Origin: Chryseobacterium sp. ON_d1
GTDB lineage: Bacteria > Bacteroidota > Bacteroidia > Flavobacteriales > Weeksellaceae
NCBI RefSeq assembly: GCF_006829085.1
Contig: NZ_BJTC01000008.1
Span: 165,929-229,928, forward strand
Reading direction: 5' to 3'
Length of the DNA: 64,000 nt
The notes under the pieces were generated by a model. The model made no database searches. It worked only from the letters and a program-made list of their open reading frames with translations, and had not been told where the DNA came from. Below are positions 18,642-27,921 of this stretch, one piece after another. The first letter of the stretch is position 1, and each line of letters begins with the position of its first letter. A program made the translations under genes and the position numbers.

Positions 18642-19960
18642 TATGAGTTATTGTTTATAATTCTTTTGTGCTGTAAAGACACAAATTTAGGGTTTTGAAT
18701 ATTTTTCAGGTAATTGGTAAGCGATGACCTGCTCATGCTGTCTTTGGTAAGGTAAATTCTTCCTCCGAATTCCTGAACAATGGCATCAAGCTGATCTACC
18801 AGTTTTTTAAGCTTTGAATTCACTTTAAAATCCAGAGCCAGCGTGTATCCTTCCATCGGGAATGAGTTATAGGCCTGAGGATTGTTTTTTCCAAAAAGTT
18901 TTAAAACTGCTAAAAATGACCCGTTTCCACTTTTGGATATTGCCTCGAGTATTCTTTTCATTCCTTCTTTTCCTTCTTCTTTAGGAATCACCATCTGATA
19001 CTGTACAAAGCCGGATTTACCATAGATCTTATTCCAATCATTAATCGCATCCAAAGGATAGAAAAATGTCTCATAATCGATAAAATTTTTCACCTCCTTT
19101 TTAGATTGCTTTTTATAGTACAACCAGTTGAATATTTTTACCGTAAGGGCGTTCAGCACGAATCCCGGAAAATAAAAAGGAACACCGGGACGCAGTTTTT
19201 TCTTCAACCTTAAAGGTGTTTTCGAAAAGCTTTGGGGAAGTTCATGGTGGAAAGCATGTTCTCCCCTCATGAGAATACTTCTTCCTATATTTTTCCCTTT
19301 CTGAAGACAGTCGATCCAGGCAACAGTATAAGTCCAGTTTTCACTTTCATCAAAAAGTTTAAATATTTCGTCAAGATTTTCAGCTTTAATACTTTCCTGG
19401 CGGATGTATGCAGATTCTATATTCTTAAGCTTGAATCTGGCCGTCAGAATAATTCCTGTAAGCCCCATTCCTCCAATCGTAGCCCAAAACTTCTCCTCAT
19501 TTTCCTCTCGGGAACAGGTGATAATTTCTCCATTCTCAGTCATCAGCTTAAACTCAATCACATATTCTGAAAAGCATCCTTCTGTATGATGATTTTTTCC
19601 ATGAACATCAGAAGCTATAGCACCTCCTACTGACACAAATTTTGTCCCGGGAGTAACATAAAGAAAGTACCCCTGTGGTACAGCTATTTCCAGAACATCT
19701 GAAAGCAGCACACCGGATTCACATTCTATGATTCCGTTTAAACGGTCAAAACTGATGAATTTATTTAATTTTTTTGTTGAAAAAATAGACTCTCCCAAGG
19801 AAGCATCTCCATAGCAGCGTCCATTTCCTCTGGCAATAACTTCGTTGTGACTGAGTACAAATTCCTTTATCTTTTTGAAACTGTCCTCAGATCTCATTTC
19901 TTTTTCCACTACCGGGAAATTTCCCCAGTTGGTAACTTTCTGTGTGAAATTCGGCTTCAT
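18641..19960 (-). CDS. FAD-dependent oxidase, DprE1-like
   Basis: A 439-residue vanillyl-alcohol-oxidase-family flavoprotein. The FAD-binding part contains VIARGNGRCYGDASLG near residue 40 and a PGTKFVSVGGAIASDVHGKN stretch near residue 110, both strongly reminiscent of DprE1, including the GKNHH histidine region. The C-terminal domain has GYTLALDFKVN near residue 375 and a late SRSSLTNYLKNI segment. DprE1 oxidises the 2-hydroxyl of polyprenylphosphoryl ribose. The gene overlaps the UbiA-type transferase by four bases upstream and the reductase by one base downstream. The Cys387 region targeted by DprE1 inhibitors was not aligned. Confidence 0.87.
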   Translation of the reverse strand: MKPNFTQKVTNWGNFPVVEKEMRSEDSFKKIKEFVLSHNEVIARGNGRCYGDASLGESIFSTKKLNKFISFDRLNGIIECESGVLLSDVLEIAVPQGYFLYVTPGTKFVSVGGAIASDVHGKNHHTEGCFSEYVIEFKLMTENGEIITCSREENEEKFWATIGGMGLTGIILTARFKLKNIESAYIRQESIKAENLDEIFKLFDESENWTYTVAWIDCLQKGKNIGRSILMRGEHAFHHELPQSFSKTPLRLKKKLRPGVPFYFPGFVLNALTVKIFNWLYYKKQSKKEVKNFIDYETFFYPLDAINDWNKIYGKSGFVQYQMVIPKEEGKEGMKRILEAISKSGNGSFLAVLKLFGKNNPQAYNSFPMEGYTLALDFKVNSKLKKLVDQLDAIVQEFGGRIYLTKDSMSRSSLTNYLKNIQNPKFVSLQHKRIINNNS

Positions 19961-20844
19961 TTCTTAAAATAAATTTGAATTAAAAATGCAGCAACCCAAA
20001 GCAGTAATGTAACCTGTATATAACGGTCTCTGTAAACAATTTTTGTAGGGGATTCTGTTCTGTTGTAGACCAGTGTCTGCTGAAGATATCTCAACAAAGC
20101 AAATACTACAAAAATAACCGTATAGAAAACCCGTTCATGGAATCTTTCCTGGACTTCGGGAGATAGTGTAAACATCAGATAGCATACAATTGCCAGCGTA
20201 ATAGAAATGGATAATGCGATATCAGCAAACTGAACATTATATCCGTCCAGCGCCCTTCTTGTCTTTCCTGAAACCTGTGCATTGATAAGCTCTCCCCTTC
20301 TTTTCCCGATCGCAAGTACCAGGGCCAGCACAAATGTTAACAGAATAGCCCATTGTGAAATACTGATCCCGGTAATATAACCACCAGCCAGCACCCGCAA
20401 TACAAATCCTATGGCAATAATGAAAATATCAATAATAGGCACATGCTTGAGCCTGAATGTATAGGCTAAATTCATTATTACGTAAAAACCTATAATAGTT
20501 GCAAACTTCCAGAGCGGTTCATGAAAATAAATTTGTGTAAAAAAGACAAGACTGATATCAGTAATGGCAAGACCAATAAGAATGCCTATAGCTTTTGATT
20601 TTGAAATAGCTCCGCTGGCCAGCGGTCTTCTTCTTTTTTCGGGGTGCTTTCTGTCTGCTTCAATATCATTATAATCATTCAGGATATACACAACACTTGC
20701 CGCAAGGGAAAATATCAAAAATGCGAAAATGCTCTTAACAAGCAGATCTACGTTGGTAATATTACCTGAAAAAAACAGAGGGACAAATACAAAAAGGTTT
20801 TTCACCCATTGCTCCACACGGAGCAGCTTTAAATATTTCTTCAT
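19957..20844 (-). CDS. UbiA-family polyprenyl-phosphate phosphoribosyltransferase
   Basis: A 295-residue integral membrane protein with eight or nine spans. The start KYLKLLRVEQWVKNLFVFVP and the aspartate motif NDYNDIEADRKHPEKRRRPL near residue 57 (first DxxxD) match decaprenyl-phosphate phosphoribosyltransferases; a second acidic-motif region lies near residue 185. The family transfers phosphoribose from PRPP to polyprenyl phosphate. It is the first gene of the cassette: ubiA-like, dprE1-like, dprE2-like and HAD genes overlap or nearly abut. The lipid in this organism would more likely be undecaprenyl phosphate; that is inference. Confidence 0.88.
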   Translation of the reverse strand: MKKYLKLLRVEQWVKNLFVFVPLFFSGNITNVDLLVKSIFAFLIFSLAASVVYILNDYNDIEADRKHPEKRRRPLASGAISKSKAIGILIGLAITDISLVFFTQIYFHEPLWKFATIIGFYVIMNLAYTFRLKHVPIIDIFIIAIGFVLRVLAGGYITGISISQWAILLTFVLALVLAIGKRRGELINAQVSGKTRRALDGYNVQFADIALSISITLAIVCYLMFTLSPEVQERFHERVFYTVIFVVFALLRYLQQTLVYNRTESPTKIVYRDRYIQVTLLLWVAAFLIQIYFKK

Positions 20845-20898
20845 TTATGTTATTTCAAATACAAAAATAATAAATTCAAAATTGCTAGCATAAAAATA

Positions 20899-20920
20899 CA
20901 AAAAAAACCGCCGGAGCGGT
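20899..20920 (-). terminator. Terminator of the OmpA-family gene
   Basis: On the minus strand ACCGC-TCCG-GCGGT is followed by eight T, about 30 bases after the OmpA-family stop codon. Confidence 0.75.
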
Positions 20921-20951
20921 CTTTTACGAAAATATTTATATATTAAATTAA

Positions 20952-21641
20952 CTATTGCCCCTGTTTGGCATCATTAATCATTTTTTCATTGGCAGTAATA
21001 GCAAACTCTACTCTTCTGTTTTTAGCTCTTCCTTCATCTGTATCATTGCTTGCAACCGGCATATTTTTACCTTCTCCTTTAGTAAACATTCTGTTACCAG
21101 CAATCCCACTTTTCACTAAATAGGCTTTCACGGCATCAGCTCTTCTTTGAGAAAGGGCCAAGTTATAAGCATCTTTACCTACGCTATCTGTATACCCATA
21201 GATATTGATATTTGTATCCGGATTATCACTTAATACTTTAGCTAATTTATCAAGGTTCCCCTGTGCCACAGAAGTAAGGTTTGAGGAGTCAAACGCAAAG
21301 TTAACAATGCTTTCATTCATGGTTACTTTAATACCATCTCCTACTCTTTCTACCTGAGCACCTGGCAAAGTTTCTTTAATATCTCTTGCCTGTTTATCCA
21401 TTTTGTTCCCGATAACGTTACCTGCAACACCACCGATAATACCGCCTAATACAGCTCCGATAGCACCGTTTCCACCTTTACCTACATTATTACCAAGGAT
21501 ACCACCAAGCACTGCTCCTGAAGCTACACCTACTGCTGTACCTCTCTGCTGATGGTTTGAATTCTGAACGGCTTCACAGCTTGTCAATAATAATGCTGAT
21601 GACAAGAAAAGAGCTCCTACGTATGTTTTTGTAAATTTCAT
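20952..21641 (-). CDS. OmpA-family lipoprotein with glycine zipper
   Basis: A 229-residue outer-membrane lipoprotein. The signal ends LLLTSCEAV with Cys22 as lipid site. Residues about 35-90 form a glycine-zipper segment (GAVLGGILGNNVGKGG and GGIIGGVAGNVIGNKMD), as in YiaD/Pcp-type proteins. Residues about 110-225 form the OmpA-like peptidoglycan-binding domain, with NIYGYTDSVGKDAYN, LSQRRADAVKAYL and KNRRVEFAI. It should tie the outer membrane to peptidoglycan. The start lies 26 bases after the lipocalin gene, so the two are probably one transcript. Confidence 0.92.
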   Translation of the reverse strand: MKFTKTYVGALFLSSALLLTSCEAVQNSNHQQRGTAVGVASGAVLGGILGNNVGKGGNGAIGAVLGGIIGGVAGNVIGNKMDKQARDIKETLPGAQVERVGDGIKVTMNESIVNFAFDSSNLTSVAQGNLDKLAKVLSDNPDTNINIYGYTDSVGKDAYNLALSQRRADAVKAYLVKSGIAGNRMFTKGEGKNMPVASNDTDEGRAKNRRVEFAITANEKMINDAKQGQ

Positions 21642-21667
21642 TTTTTTTGATCTTTTATGTTGATAAA

Positions 21668-22159
21668 TTATTTCATTCCTGCTCTCTGGAAGTTGTAAAC
21701 TACTTTTACATTACCCCCTTCAAACGGAACATCCTGCTCAAGCGAAAACTGATCTGTTGTCTGATTGATCAGGGTAAGGCTGTACCCTACTGTATTTTGT
21801 TTTGCTTTTGTACCTTCAGCAATTTTTTTAAACATAAACGTATTACCGTCTTTTACTTCAAATTTGATAGGTTGTGTAATTGCCGGGCAATTTCCACCTC
21901 CATTTAAAGTATACGCTCCTGTCCAGTTATTAGGAATCAGTCTCCAGTGACTTCCTACGAAGCACTGTGCATCTGCACCTTCATCAAAAGGCTTAATTTT
22001 ATAACCTTTATCATAATCTATGCTTACAATCTGCCAGTCTCCTTTCATTTTCAGGAAATCTGCTCTTTGATTTTGAGATGTAGCTGCCTTATTAACAGAG
22101 GAACACGAAACTGCAAAAAGTGATGTTCCCAACATCCCTGCAAGTAGTAACTTTTTCAT
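21668..22159 (-). CDS. Lipocalin-like lipoprotein
   Basis: A 163-residue lipoprotein with signal ending LFAVSC (Cys19). After a short linker the motif KGDWQIVSIDYDKGYK near residue 40 is the conserved first strand of lipocalin-like domains (GxW), and the rest alternates hydrophobic strands up to VKVVYNFQRAG at the C terminus. It could bind a small hydrophobic ligand in the periplasm, but the ligand is unknown. It lies just upstream of the OmpA-family gene in the same direction. Confidence 0.8.
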   Translation of the reverse strand: MKKLLLAGMLGTSLFAVSCSSVNKAATSQNQRADFLKMKGDWQIVSIDYDKGYKIKPFDEGADAQCFVGSHWRLIPNNWTGAYTLNGGGNCPAITQPIKFEVKDGNTFMFKKIAEGTKAKQNTVGYSLTLINQTTDQFSLEQDVPFEGGNVKVVYNFQRAGMK

Positions 22160-22225
22160 TTTGTTGTTTATTATTTTGTTACTATAAAGTTACAAAAAAC
22201 CGTGCCAAAATTTAAAATAAAAAAT

Positions 22226-22254
22226 AAAAAGTCCGAAAAAAATTCGGACTTTTT
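22226..22254 (-). terminator. Terminator after the subtilase gene
   Basis: A perfect 12-base stem (22226-22237 with 22243-22254) closes a five-base A loop. With A and T tracts on both flanks it can work in both directions; here it ends the leftward subtilase transcript. Confidence 0.85.
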
Positions 22255-22284
22255 ATGGTTTCTTCTTAAACAGAGGAAGATAAA

Positions 22285-23967
22285 TTATTTTTTAACAGCC
22301 TTTTTTATGGATTTCGAAGGCTTTACTGTACCTACCGGCTTACCTTTATAGAAATTGTTATAGGCATATTCTGCAGCTTTTTTCAGGTCGATAACTCCTC
22401 CAGCCTGTGATTGATCTGCAAATCCGTTGGCAGTACTTGGATTGCTGCTTTTCACGAGAGCCTCAATGATCTGGTAAGGCTTCAGTTCCGGCATATAAGC
22501 CAATAGAACGGCTGCTGCTCCAGCGACCACCGGAGAGGCCATGGAAGTCCCCTGAAGGTATTTGTATTCATTTTTAGGAACAGTAGAATAAATTTCTTCT
22601 CCCGGAGCGAAAACATTCACCATCTTTTTATTATAGTTGGAGAAATCTGCTCTCAAAGCACTGTTTTTATTGGTGCTTGCCCCTACCACAAGAACATTAC
22701 TTACAAATGGTTTTTCGTCAGTAACATTTTTGAAGTTGGTAGGATATGCAAGGTGTTCTGCCACATCTTCATTTTCGTTACCTGCGGCTTTTACCAGAAG
22801 AACGCCTTTATCTTCGGCATATTTAAAAGCATCCCACACCACATTCTTGCCTGGTGAAACAGGTTTACCGAAGCTCATATTCAGTACTTTTGCTCCGTTA
22901 TCAACAGCATACCTGATGGCATTGGCAACATCTTTATCTCTTTCATCTCCATTCGGAACTGTTCGTACGGACATGATCTTGGCTACTCTGGAAGCCACTC
23001 CATACTGAACTTCTTTTCCTTGCGGAAGACCTGCTATGATTCCTGCTACATGGGTTCCGTGCTCTGCATCCGGTCCTTCATAATGATTATTACCATAAAT
23101 CCTTTCAGAATAGTCGTCATAGTTGTCTCCTACTATTTCTTTTCTTGGATCATAGGATAGATCGTACTGTTTTGCTGCGGGAGCAAAATGATCAATTGCT
23201 TCTTTCATTTCCTCCTTCATCTTTTTTTCAAATTCAGCGGCTGATTTTCCCTTGAATTCAGGACTTTGTGAAATCTGACCTAAGAAATCCAATGCTATGG
23301 CATCTCTCTGATCAGTCGGCGCTTTAATAGCTGCAATCGTTTCAGCAGTTACCGGCTTACCTCCCAACAATTTTACCATATTAGGAATCAGCTCATTAAG
23401 CATAGAATAGGTTCTGAAGTTCTGTTGAGCCTCAATACTTTTTTTATTGAACATATCCTTAGCCTTCATGTACATGTCAAACTCATCCTTCATTTTGGCC
23501 TGATTGGCTTTATTCTTTGTGGAATCATCTCCTTCAAAAATGGGTTTGTATTTGGCCACAACTCTTGTCACCTCCATATTATCGATATCAATATCACCAT
23601 TTTTACCTCCTATGAAGTTCCAACCATGTACATCATCGATATATCCGTTTCCATCATCATCTTTGCCATTTCCAGGAATTTCATTGGGGTTAGACCACAG
23701 GTTTTTTACCAACCCGGGGTGATCTACCTGTACACCACTGTCTAACACTCCCACTACTACAGTTTTAGGCTTCAATCCTTTGGATTCTAAATATTTATAA
23801 GCGTTTGCCGTATTTATTCCATATACTTTTGAAGTTGCAAAATCTTTATGATACCAGGTCATCAGATCTTTGTCTTCATTTGGATCAATGCTTTTCGATT
23901 TAGATTCCTGTGCAAAAGAGAAACTAAAACCTGCTAAAAAAACTGCAGCTAATAATACCTTTTTCAT
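22285..23967 (-). CDS. Secreted S8 family serine peptidase (subtilase)
   Basis: A 560-residue secreted protease. The chosen start gives a clean signal peptide, MKKVLLAAVFLAGFSFSFAQ; a start 11 codons further up would spoil it. The catalytic triad is visible: Asp in VGVLDSGVQVDHPG near residue 75, His in EHGTHVAGIIAG near residue 307, and Ser in GTSMASPVVAGAAA near residue 485. An insert of about 170 residues separates Asp and His and is rich in Lys, Glu and Met. There is no type IX sorting tail at the C terminus, so it may stay periplasmic. Probably monocistronic. Confidence 0.92.
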   Translation of the reverse strand: MKKVLLAAVFLAGFSFSFAQESKSKSIDPNEDKDLMTWYHKDFATSKVYGINTANAYKYLESKGLKPKTVVVGVLDSGVQVDHPGLVKNLWSNPNEIPGNGKDDDGNGYIDDVHGWNFIGGKNGDIDIDNMEVTRVVAKYKPIFEGDDSTKNKANQAKMKDEFDMYMKAKDMFNKKSIEAQQNFRTYSMLNELIPNMVKLLGGKPVTAETIAAIKAPTDQRDAIALDFLGQISQSPEFKGKSAAEFEKKMKEEMKEAIDHFAPAAKQYDLSYDPRKEIVGDNYDDYSERIYGNNHYEGPDAEHGTHVAGIIAGLPQGKEVQYGVASRVAKIMSVRTVPNGDERDKDVANAIRYAVDNGAKVLNMSFGKPVSPGKNVVWDAFKYAEDKGVLLVKAAGNENEDVAEHLAYPTNFKNVTDEKPFVSNVLVVGASTNKNSALRADFSNYNKKMVNVFAPGEEIYSTVPKNEYKYLQGTSMASPVVAGAAAVLLAYMPELKPYQIIEALVKSSNPSTANGFADQSQAGGVIDLKKAAEYAYNNFYKGKPVGTVKPSKSIKKAVKK

Positions 23968-24052
23968 ATGTTGATATTTAATTTTTAAGATATACGCCAA
24001 CCGCCGCCTTCATCTGTGCTATACTGAAAATGTCATCAACAGCGATTGTATG

Positions 24053-24676
24053 CTAATATTGTTGTTTTATATTTTTTATATATACCAGCGATTCCGGGCC
24101 TTTATTACAAATAAGGTCAAGAACCGACAGGTCTTTCAAAAATCCGAATTTATCCGAAAAGGTCTGATAATATTCTTCCATTTCAAATTCTGAGGGAAGC
24201 TTTGCCGAGAACTTTTCCCTAAAGTTGATATTTTCAGGATTTTTGATATATTCTTCATTCAAAGAGTGTGCCTTTTCCGTTTTCAGTATCTGTTGGATCA
24301 CTTCTATCCCTTTAAGGTTAAAATCGAGAAGAAATTTTTCTTTAAGATCAAATATTTTCCTGAACTTATCCTCATAATATTCAAAATAAGGAGAACTCTG
24401 GTAAGCCGTTTTTATTGATTTCCAGTGAAGGGTTCTCCAGTCTTCACGGTAAGAAATTTCAATATCTTTAAATTCTCTTTTTCCGTTATGATGGATAGGA
24501 ATTATTAATGACAATTTTCCGTTGGCACCATAGATATTGGCTCTGTTTCTGTAAGTCTGCTTCGGGAAATTTTCAAACTGTTCAAATACAATTTCATTCT
24601 CAGGGTTTAAAAACACTGAGAACCATGAGATTGGGGGCATATAAAATGCCGGCAATAATACATTCGTCATATTCAT
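24053..24676 (-). CDS. WbqC-like family protein
   Basis: A 207-residue protein whose start, NVLLPAFYMPPISWFSVFLN, and the segment YRNRANIYGANGKLSLIIPI near residue 43 identify the WbqC-like family. Members occur in O-antigen clusters of proteobacteria, but in Bacteroidota the gene commonly follows lepB, as here, and its activity is not established. A second in-frame ATG lies two codons downstream (24670) and is equally possible. It is the last gene of the leftward parA-parB-DUF5683-dapB-lepB block. Confidence 0.85.
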   Translation of the reverse strand: MNMTNVLLPAFYMPPISWFSVFLNPENEIVFEQFENFPKQTYRNRANIYGANGKLSLIIPIHHNGKREFKDIEISYREDWRTLHWKSIKTAYQSSPYFEYYEDKFRKIFDLKEKFLLDFNLKGIEVIQQILKTEKAHSLNEEYIKNPENINFREKFSAKLPSEFEMEEYYQTFSDKFGFLKDLSVLDLICNKGPESLVYIKNIKQQY

Positions 24677-24681
24677 AATGC

Positions 24682-24712
24682 AAAAATGAAGTATTTTTTC
24701 AAATACTTCATT
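24682..24712 (-). terminator. Hairpin terminator between lepB and the WbqC gene
   Basis: A perfect 12-base stem (24685-24696 with 24701-24712), four-base loop, followed on the minus strand by five T. It lies 25 bases after the lepB stop and just before the WbqC start, so part of the lepB transcripts should end here. Confidence 0.8.
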
Positions 24713-24736
24713 CTATTTTAAGTTTAATTTTTTCTA

Positions 24737-26383
24737 TTAGTCGTCTTCAGTTTTTTTCTTTCTGAATAATTTCACAAAATACTCCCATCCGAAGAACAGG
24801 ATCAGAATCATTGCTGCAATCCACCAGTATGAAGTTTTATTGGCTTCTCCTGTATTGGTTGCTTTGAACATTCTTTCCCAACGGATTTTGAATGGTGCCT
24901 GATAGGTAGAACTGTTGTCTGCAAATGCTCCCTGTAAGCTCATCCATGTAAACATGGGTTTTCCAACAATATTTTCTTCAGGAACGAAACCAAAGAATCT
25001 GGCATCTAACGAAGCATCCCTGTTATCCCCGATCATCATATAATAATCCTGTTGAATCGTATATTGATTCGCTTCTTTGCCGTTGATGAAGATTTTTCCG
25101 TTCTTTTTCTCCAGACTGTTGTGCTCATATTCAGAGATAATCCACTGGTACATTGGAAGGGTTTCCTGGTTAATAGCTACAACATCTCCCTTTTTAGGAA
25201 TTCTAACCGGACCATACCAATCCTGATTCCAAGGTTTGTTGATCGGGAAGATAGACTGGGTTGTATCAATTTTAGTTTTAGCCTCATCTCTGTAATATAC
25301 TGCTGCTTCTCCTTTAGGCGAAATTTCCTCCTTCATATCAATAACATGAGGAAGTTCTTTGATTTCTTTAGCCGTTTTATCCGTTAAGCCCTGAAACCCA
25401 TAAAGGTAACCTCCGCTGTTCTGCTGTACTTCCTGAACCGGCAAAAATCCATAGGCTTTATATAAGGTAGGGATATCTAATTGCGCATCTGTAGTTACGA
25501 TATATCTGTGCTGTACTTCCTGGTCACCCAAAACCGTTTCAGGCTTTCCGTTAACGAAAAGTCTTCCGGCTCTCATTTCGAAAGTGTCTCCTGCAGTAGC
25601 CACACATCTTTTTACGTATGGATCTTTTCTGTCAATGGCAGTATGTACAGAATCCTGAGGATAATTGAAAACCACCACATCATTTTTCTGCGGTTTATTG
25701 AATTGTAAAATTCTTGTATAAGGAAGCTTTACAGCATCTACATAAGATTTCGGATCATCTTTCGGATTCCCTTTCTGTCCTGTATCCATAATGGTTCCCT
25801 GCAGGAAAGGAATTGCTACCGGGCGCATTGGAAGTCTGTATCCGTAGCTCCATTTATTAACAAAAAGGAAGTCCCCCACCAATAATGTTCTCTCCATAGA
25901 CCCTGTAGGAATACCGAATGGCTGGGTTACAAAAACGTGAATGATCGTTGCAAAAACTACTGCAAAGGTAATTGAACCGACGAATGTATCTTTCTTTTTG
26001 TCATTTTTTTCCTCATCAGTAAGGAAAAGATTATCTACATTTTCATCTTCTAACTCTATATCTTTAGAATAGTTGATCACTGCCATATAAATAAACGGCA
26101 GGATCACCGTAAGAATCTGGTCCTTGAAAAGTGTCTTCCCAAATTTTTTCACCAAGTAAAGGTGAAAAACAGACATCATGATGGGTCCTACAATCGGAAG
26201 ATATGATAGAATTGCCCACCATTTCGGATGCTTTGTTTCCTTCAGAATAATGAAATAATTGTAGAAAGGGATAAAAGCGAATAAAGGGCTATACCCCATT
26301 TTCTTGAACAGCTTCCAAGATGAAATCCCCATCAATACGGATAGTATGAGGACATATACTGTATAAGTTAAAAAATAATTCAT
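24737..26383 (-). CDS. lepB: Signal peptidase I, long Bacteroidota form
   Basis: A 548-residue inner-membrane peptidase that removes signal peptides from exported proteins. Three or four hydrophobic segments occupy residues 1-115. The catalytic serine is in PFGIPTGSMERTLLVGDF near residue 163 and the general-base lysine in DPYVKRCVATAGD near residue 260. The family box GDNRDASLDARFFGFVP lies near residue 450, and a final span (WWIAAMILILFFGWEYFV) is near residue 520. The length, nearly twice that of many bacterial enzymes, is due to an inserted periplasmic region typical of the phylum. Confidence 0.95.
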   Translation of the reverse strand: MNYFLTYTVYVLILSVLMGISSWKLFKKMGYSPLFAFIPFYNYFIILKETKHPKWWAILSYLPIVGPIMMSVFHLYLVKKFGKTLFKDQILTVILPFIYMAVINYSKDIELEDENVDNLFLTDEEKNDKKKDTFVGSITFAVVFATIIHVFVTQPFGIPTGSMERTLLVGDFLFVNKWSYGYRLPMRPVAIPFLQGTIMDTGQKGNPKDDPKSYVDAVKLPYTRILQFNKPQKNDVVVFNYPQDSVHTAIDRKDPYVKRCVATAGDTFEMRAGRLFVNGKPETVLGDQEVQHRYIVTTDAQLDIPTLYKAYGFLPVQEVQQNSGGYLYGFQGLTDKTAKEIKELPHVIDMKEEISPKGEAAVYYRDEAKTKIDTTQSIFPINKPWNQDWYGPVRIPKKGDVVAINQETLPMYQWIISEYEHNSLEKKNGKIFINGKEANQYTIQQDYYMMIGDNRDASLDARFFGFVPEENIVGKPMFTWMSLQGAFADNSSTYQAPFKIRWERMFKATNTGEANKTSYWWIAAMILILFFGWEYFVKLFRKKKTEDD

Positions 26384-26417
26384 AAATTTTTGTGCCTATT
26401 CTTATGATATAAATGAT

Positions 26418-26479
26418 AAAATGATGAGTAATAAATGATAAAAGCAGGACGCTGTTTACAATTCACTATTCATCATTTT
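26418..26479. repeat. Imperfect inverted repeat of ATGAT-rich words
   Basis: Two 19-base arms (26418-26436 and 26461-26479) are imperfect reverse complements, built on ATGATGA words. Similar ATGAT/ATCATT inverted spacers occur at 60252-60301. It lies between dapB and lepB, where it would form a hairpin in the transcript. Confidence 0.5.
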
Positions 26480-26518
26480 CTGTATTATTGGTCTGCAATT
26501 TACAGAATTTGTTACAAA

Positions 26519-27220
26519 TTAAAGCCCCAAAACATCTTTCATTCCGAAGTTTCCTTTTTTATCTTTAATCCACTCAGCAGCCACTACAGCTCCCAGTGCA
26601 AAACCGTTCCTGTTAAAAGCAGTATGTTTGATCTCAATTTCATCGACTTCGCTTCTGTAATACACACTGTGGGTTCCCGGAACCTCATCTTCACGTACTG
26701 CAAAAATTCCAAGCTGTTTACCTTCTGTTTCTTCTAGTTTCCAGGCGTCGAATTTCGGATTGTTCTGGATAATTCCTTCTGCGATGGAGATTGCTGTTCC
26801 ACTTGGTGCATCTTTTTTATGGATGTGGTGAATTTCTTCCAGCTGGCAGGAGTATTCATCTACGTTTTTCATCAGATCCGCAAGCTTTTCGTTCAGAGCA
26901 AAAAATAAATTCACTCCTAAACTGAAGTTGGAGCCATATAAAAATGCCGTATCATTTTCGACAGCCAGTTTTTCTATTTCAGCTTTTTTCTCAAGCCAAC
27001 CCGTCGTTCCGCAGATCACAGGAATTTTGTTTTCAAGACAAGCTTTGATATTTTCAAACGCCACTTCCGGCAATGAGAACTCAATCACGACATCCGGATT
27101 ATTAAGATTTTCAGCAGTTGGAGTTTCCTTCAGACGGGCTACTACTTCATGACCTCTCTTCTGTGCGATCTCATCAATGATCTTACCCATTTTACCGTAA
27201 CCAACTAATGCTATTTTCAT
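26519..27220 (-). CDS. dapB: 4-hydroxy-tetrahydrodipicolinate reductase
   Basis: A 233-residue enzyme of the diaminopimelate/lysine pathway, reducing the heterocycle made by DapA with NAD(P)H. The dinucleotide motif ALVGYGKMGKIID is at residues 3-15, GTTGWLEKK near residue 73, and the catalytic region EEIHHIHKKDAPSGTA near residue 128, with His and Lys in the expected places. It is about 35 residues shorter than the E. coli enzyme, normal for this phylum. It lies 62 bases after the DUF5683 gene. Confidence 0.96.
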   Translation of the reverse strand: MKIALVGYGKMGKIIDEIAQKRGHEVVARLKETPTAENLNNPDVVIEFSLPEVAFENIKACLENKIPVICGTTGWLEKKAEIEKLAVENDTAFLYGSNFSLGVNLFFALNEKLADLMKNVDEYSCQLEEIHHIHKKDAPSGTAISIAEGIIQNNPKFDAWKLEETEGKQLGIFAVREDEVPGTHSVYYRSEVDEIEIKHTAFNRNGFALGAVVAAEWIKDKKGNFGMKDVLGL

Positions 27221-27282
27221 ATAATCTTTTTAATTTTTAATCCTGCATTCAAAATATGATTTTCCTGCAGATATATTGTATT

Positions 27283-27921
27283 TTAAAATCTATAACTTAA
27301 ACTGAATCCTGTTTTCGGAGCACTATAACCATACTGATCCTGAATAACCGATGGCTTAAAAACCAAATCCGGATCATGGCGGCTTTCGTAAAGGTGTGCA
27401 TCTACTACAGCGTCTACAATATTCAGAATATAGATCAATCCTGTAATGGCGATAGCATAATCCCTTTGTCTTTTGGCTCTGTCCTGTGCATTTCCCAAAG
27501 CTCTTTTGTCTAACCACGGATGGCTGTCTACAAATTCATTGGGAGTACCGTTCAGTTTAGCCACATAATATTCACGGTATTTTTTGTACTGATTATCATT
27601 CCATACGGCAATACCTACTCCTGCTCCTACAGCTCCCCAAACAATAGGAATTTTCCAGTATTTTTTATTATAAAACTGTCCCAATCCAGGTAAAACAGCA
27701 GAATACAATCCTGCTCTGGTAGGATTCAGCTTTATGGTTTTTGCGGTAGGTCCATTAGCTTTTTCAAGATCTTCAATGATTTTTGCTTCTGTTTTGCCTG
27801 GCTTTACCACACGTGGCTCCTCTTTCGGAGGAGTCTGCATCCGAACCGTATCGATAGGTTTTACTTGTGAATAAGCCAGTGCAGCGATACACAAGAAAAA
27901 TGTGAAAAATATTTTCTTCAT
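27283..27921 (-). CDS. DUF5683 membrane-associated protein
   Basis: A 212-residue exported protein with signal peptide ending ALAYSQ. The conserved stretch RAGLYSAVLPGLGQFYNKKY near residue 68 and the following hydrophobic segment PIVWGAVGAGVGIAVW mark DUF5683; a second hydrophobic segment (IAITGLIYILNIVDAVVDAH) lies near residue 155, and the C terminus FSLSYRF ends like an outer-membrane strand. The function is unknown. Its ATG adjoins the parB stop, and the gene belongs to the conserved parAB-dapB-lepB block. Confidence 0.85.
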   Translation of the reverse strand: MKKIFFTFFLCIAALAYSQVKPIDTVRMQTPPKEEPRVVKPGKTEAKIIEDLEKANGPTAKTIKLNPTRAGLYSAVLPGLGQFYNKKYWKIPIVWGAVGAGVGIAVWNDNQYKKYREYYVAKLNGTPNEFVDSHPWLDKRALGNAQDRAKRQRDYAIAITGLIYILNIVDAVVDAHLYESRHDPDLVFKPSVIQDQYGYSAPKTGFSLSYRF

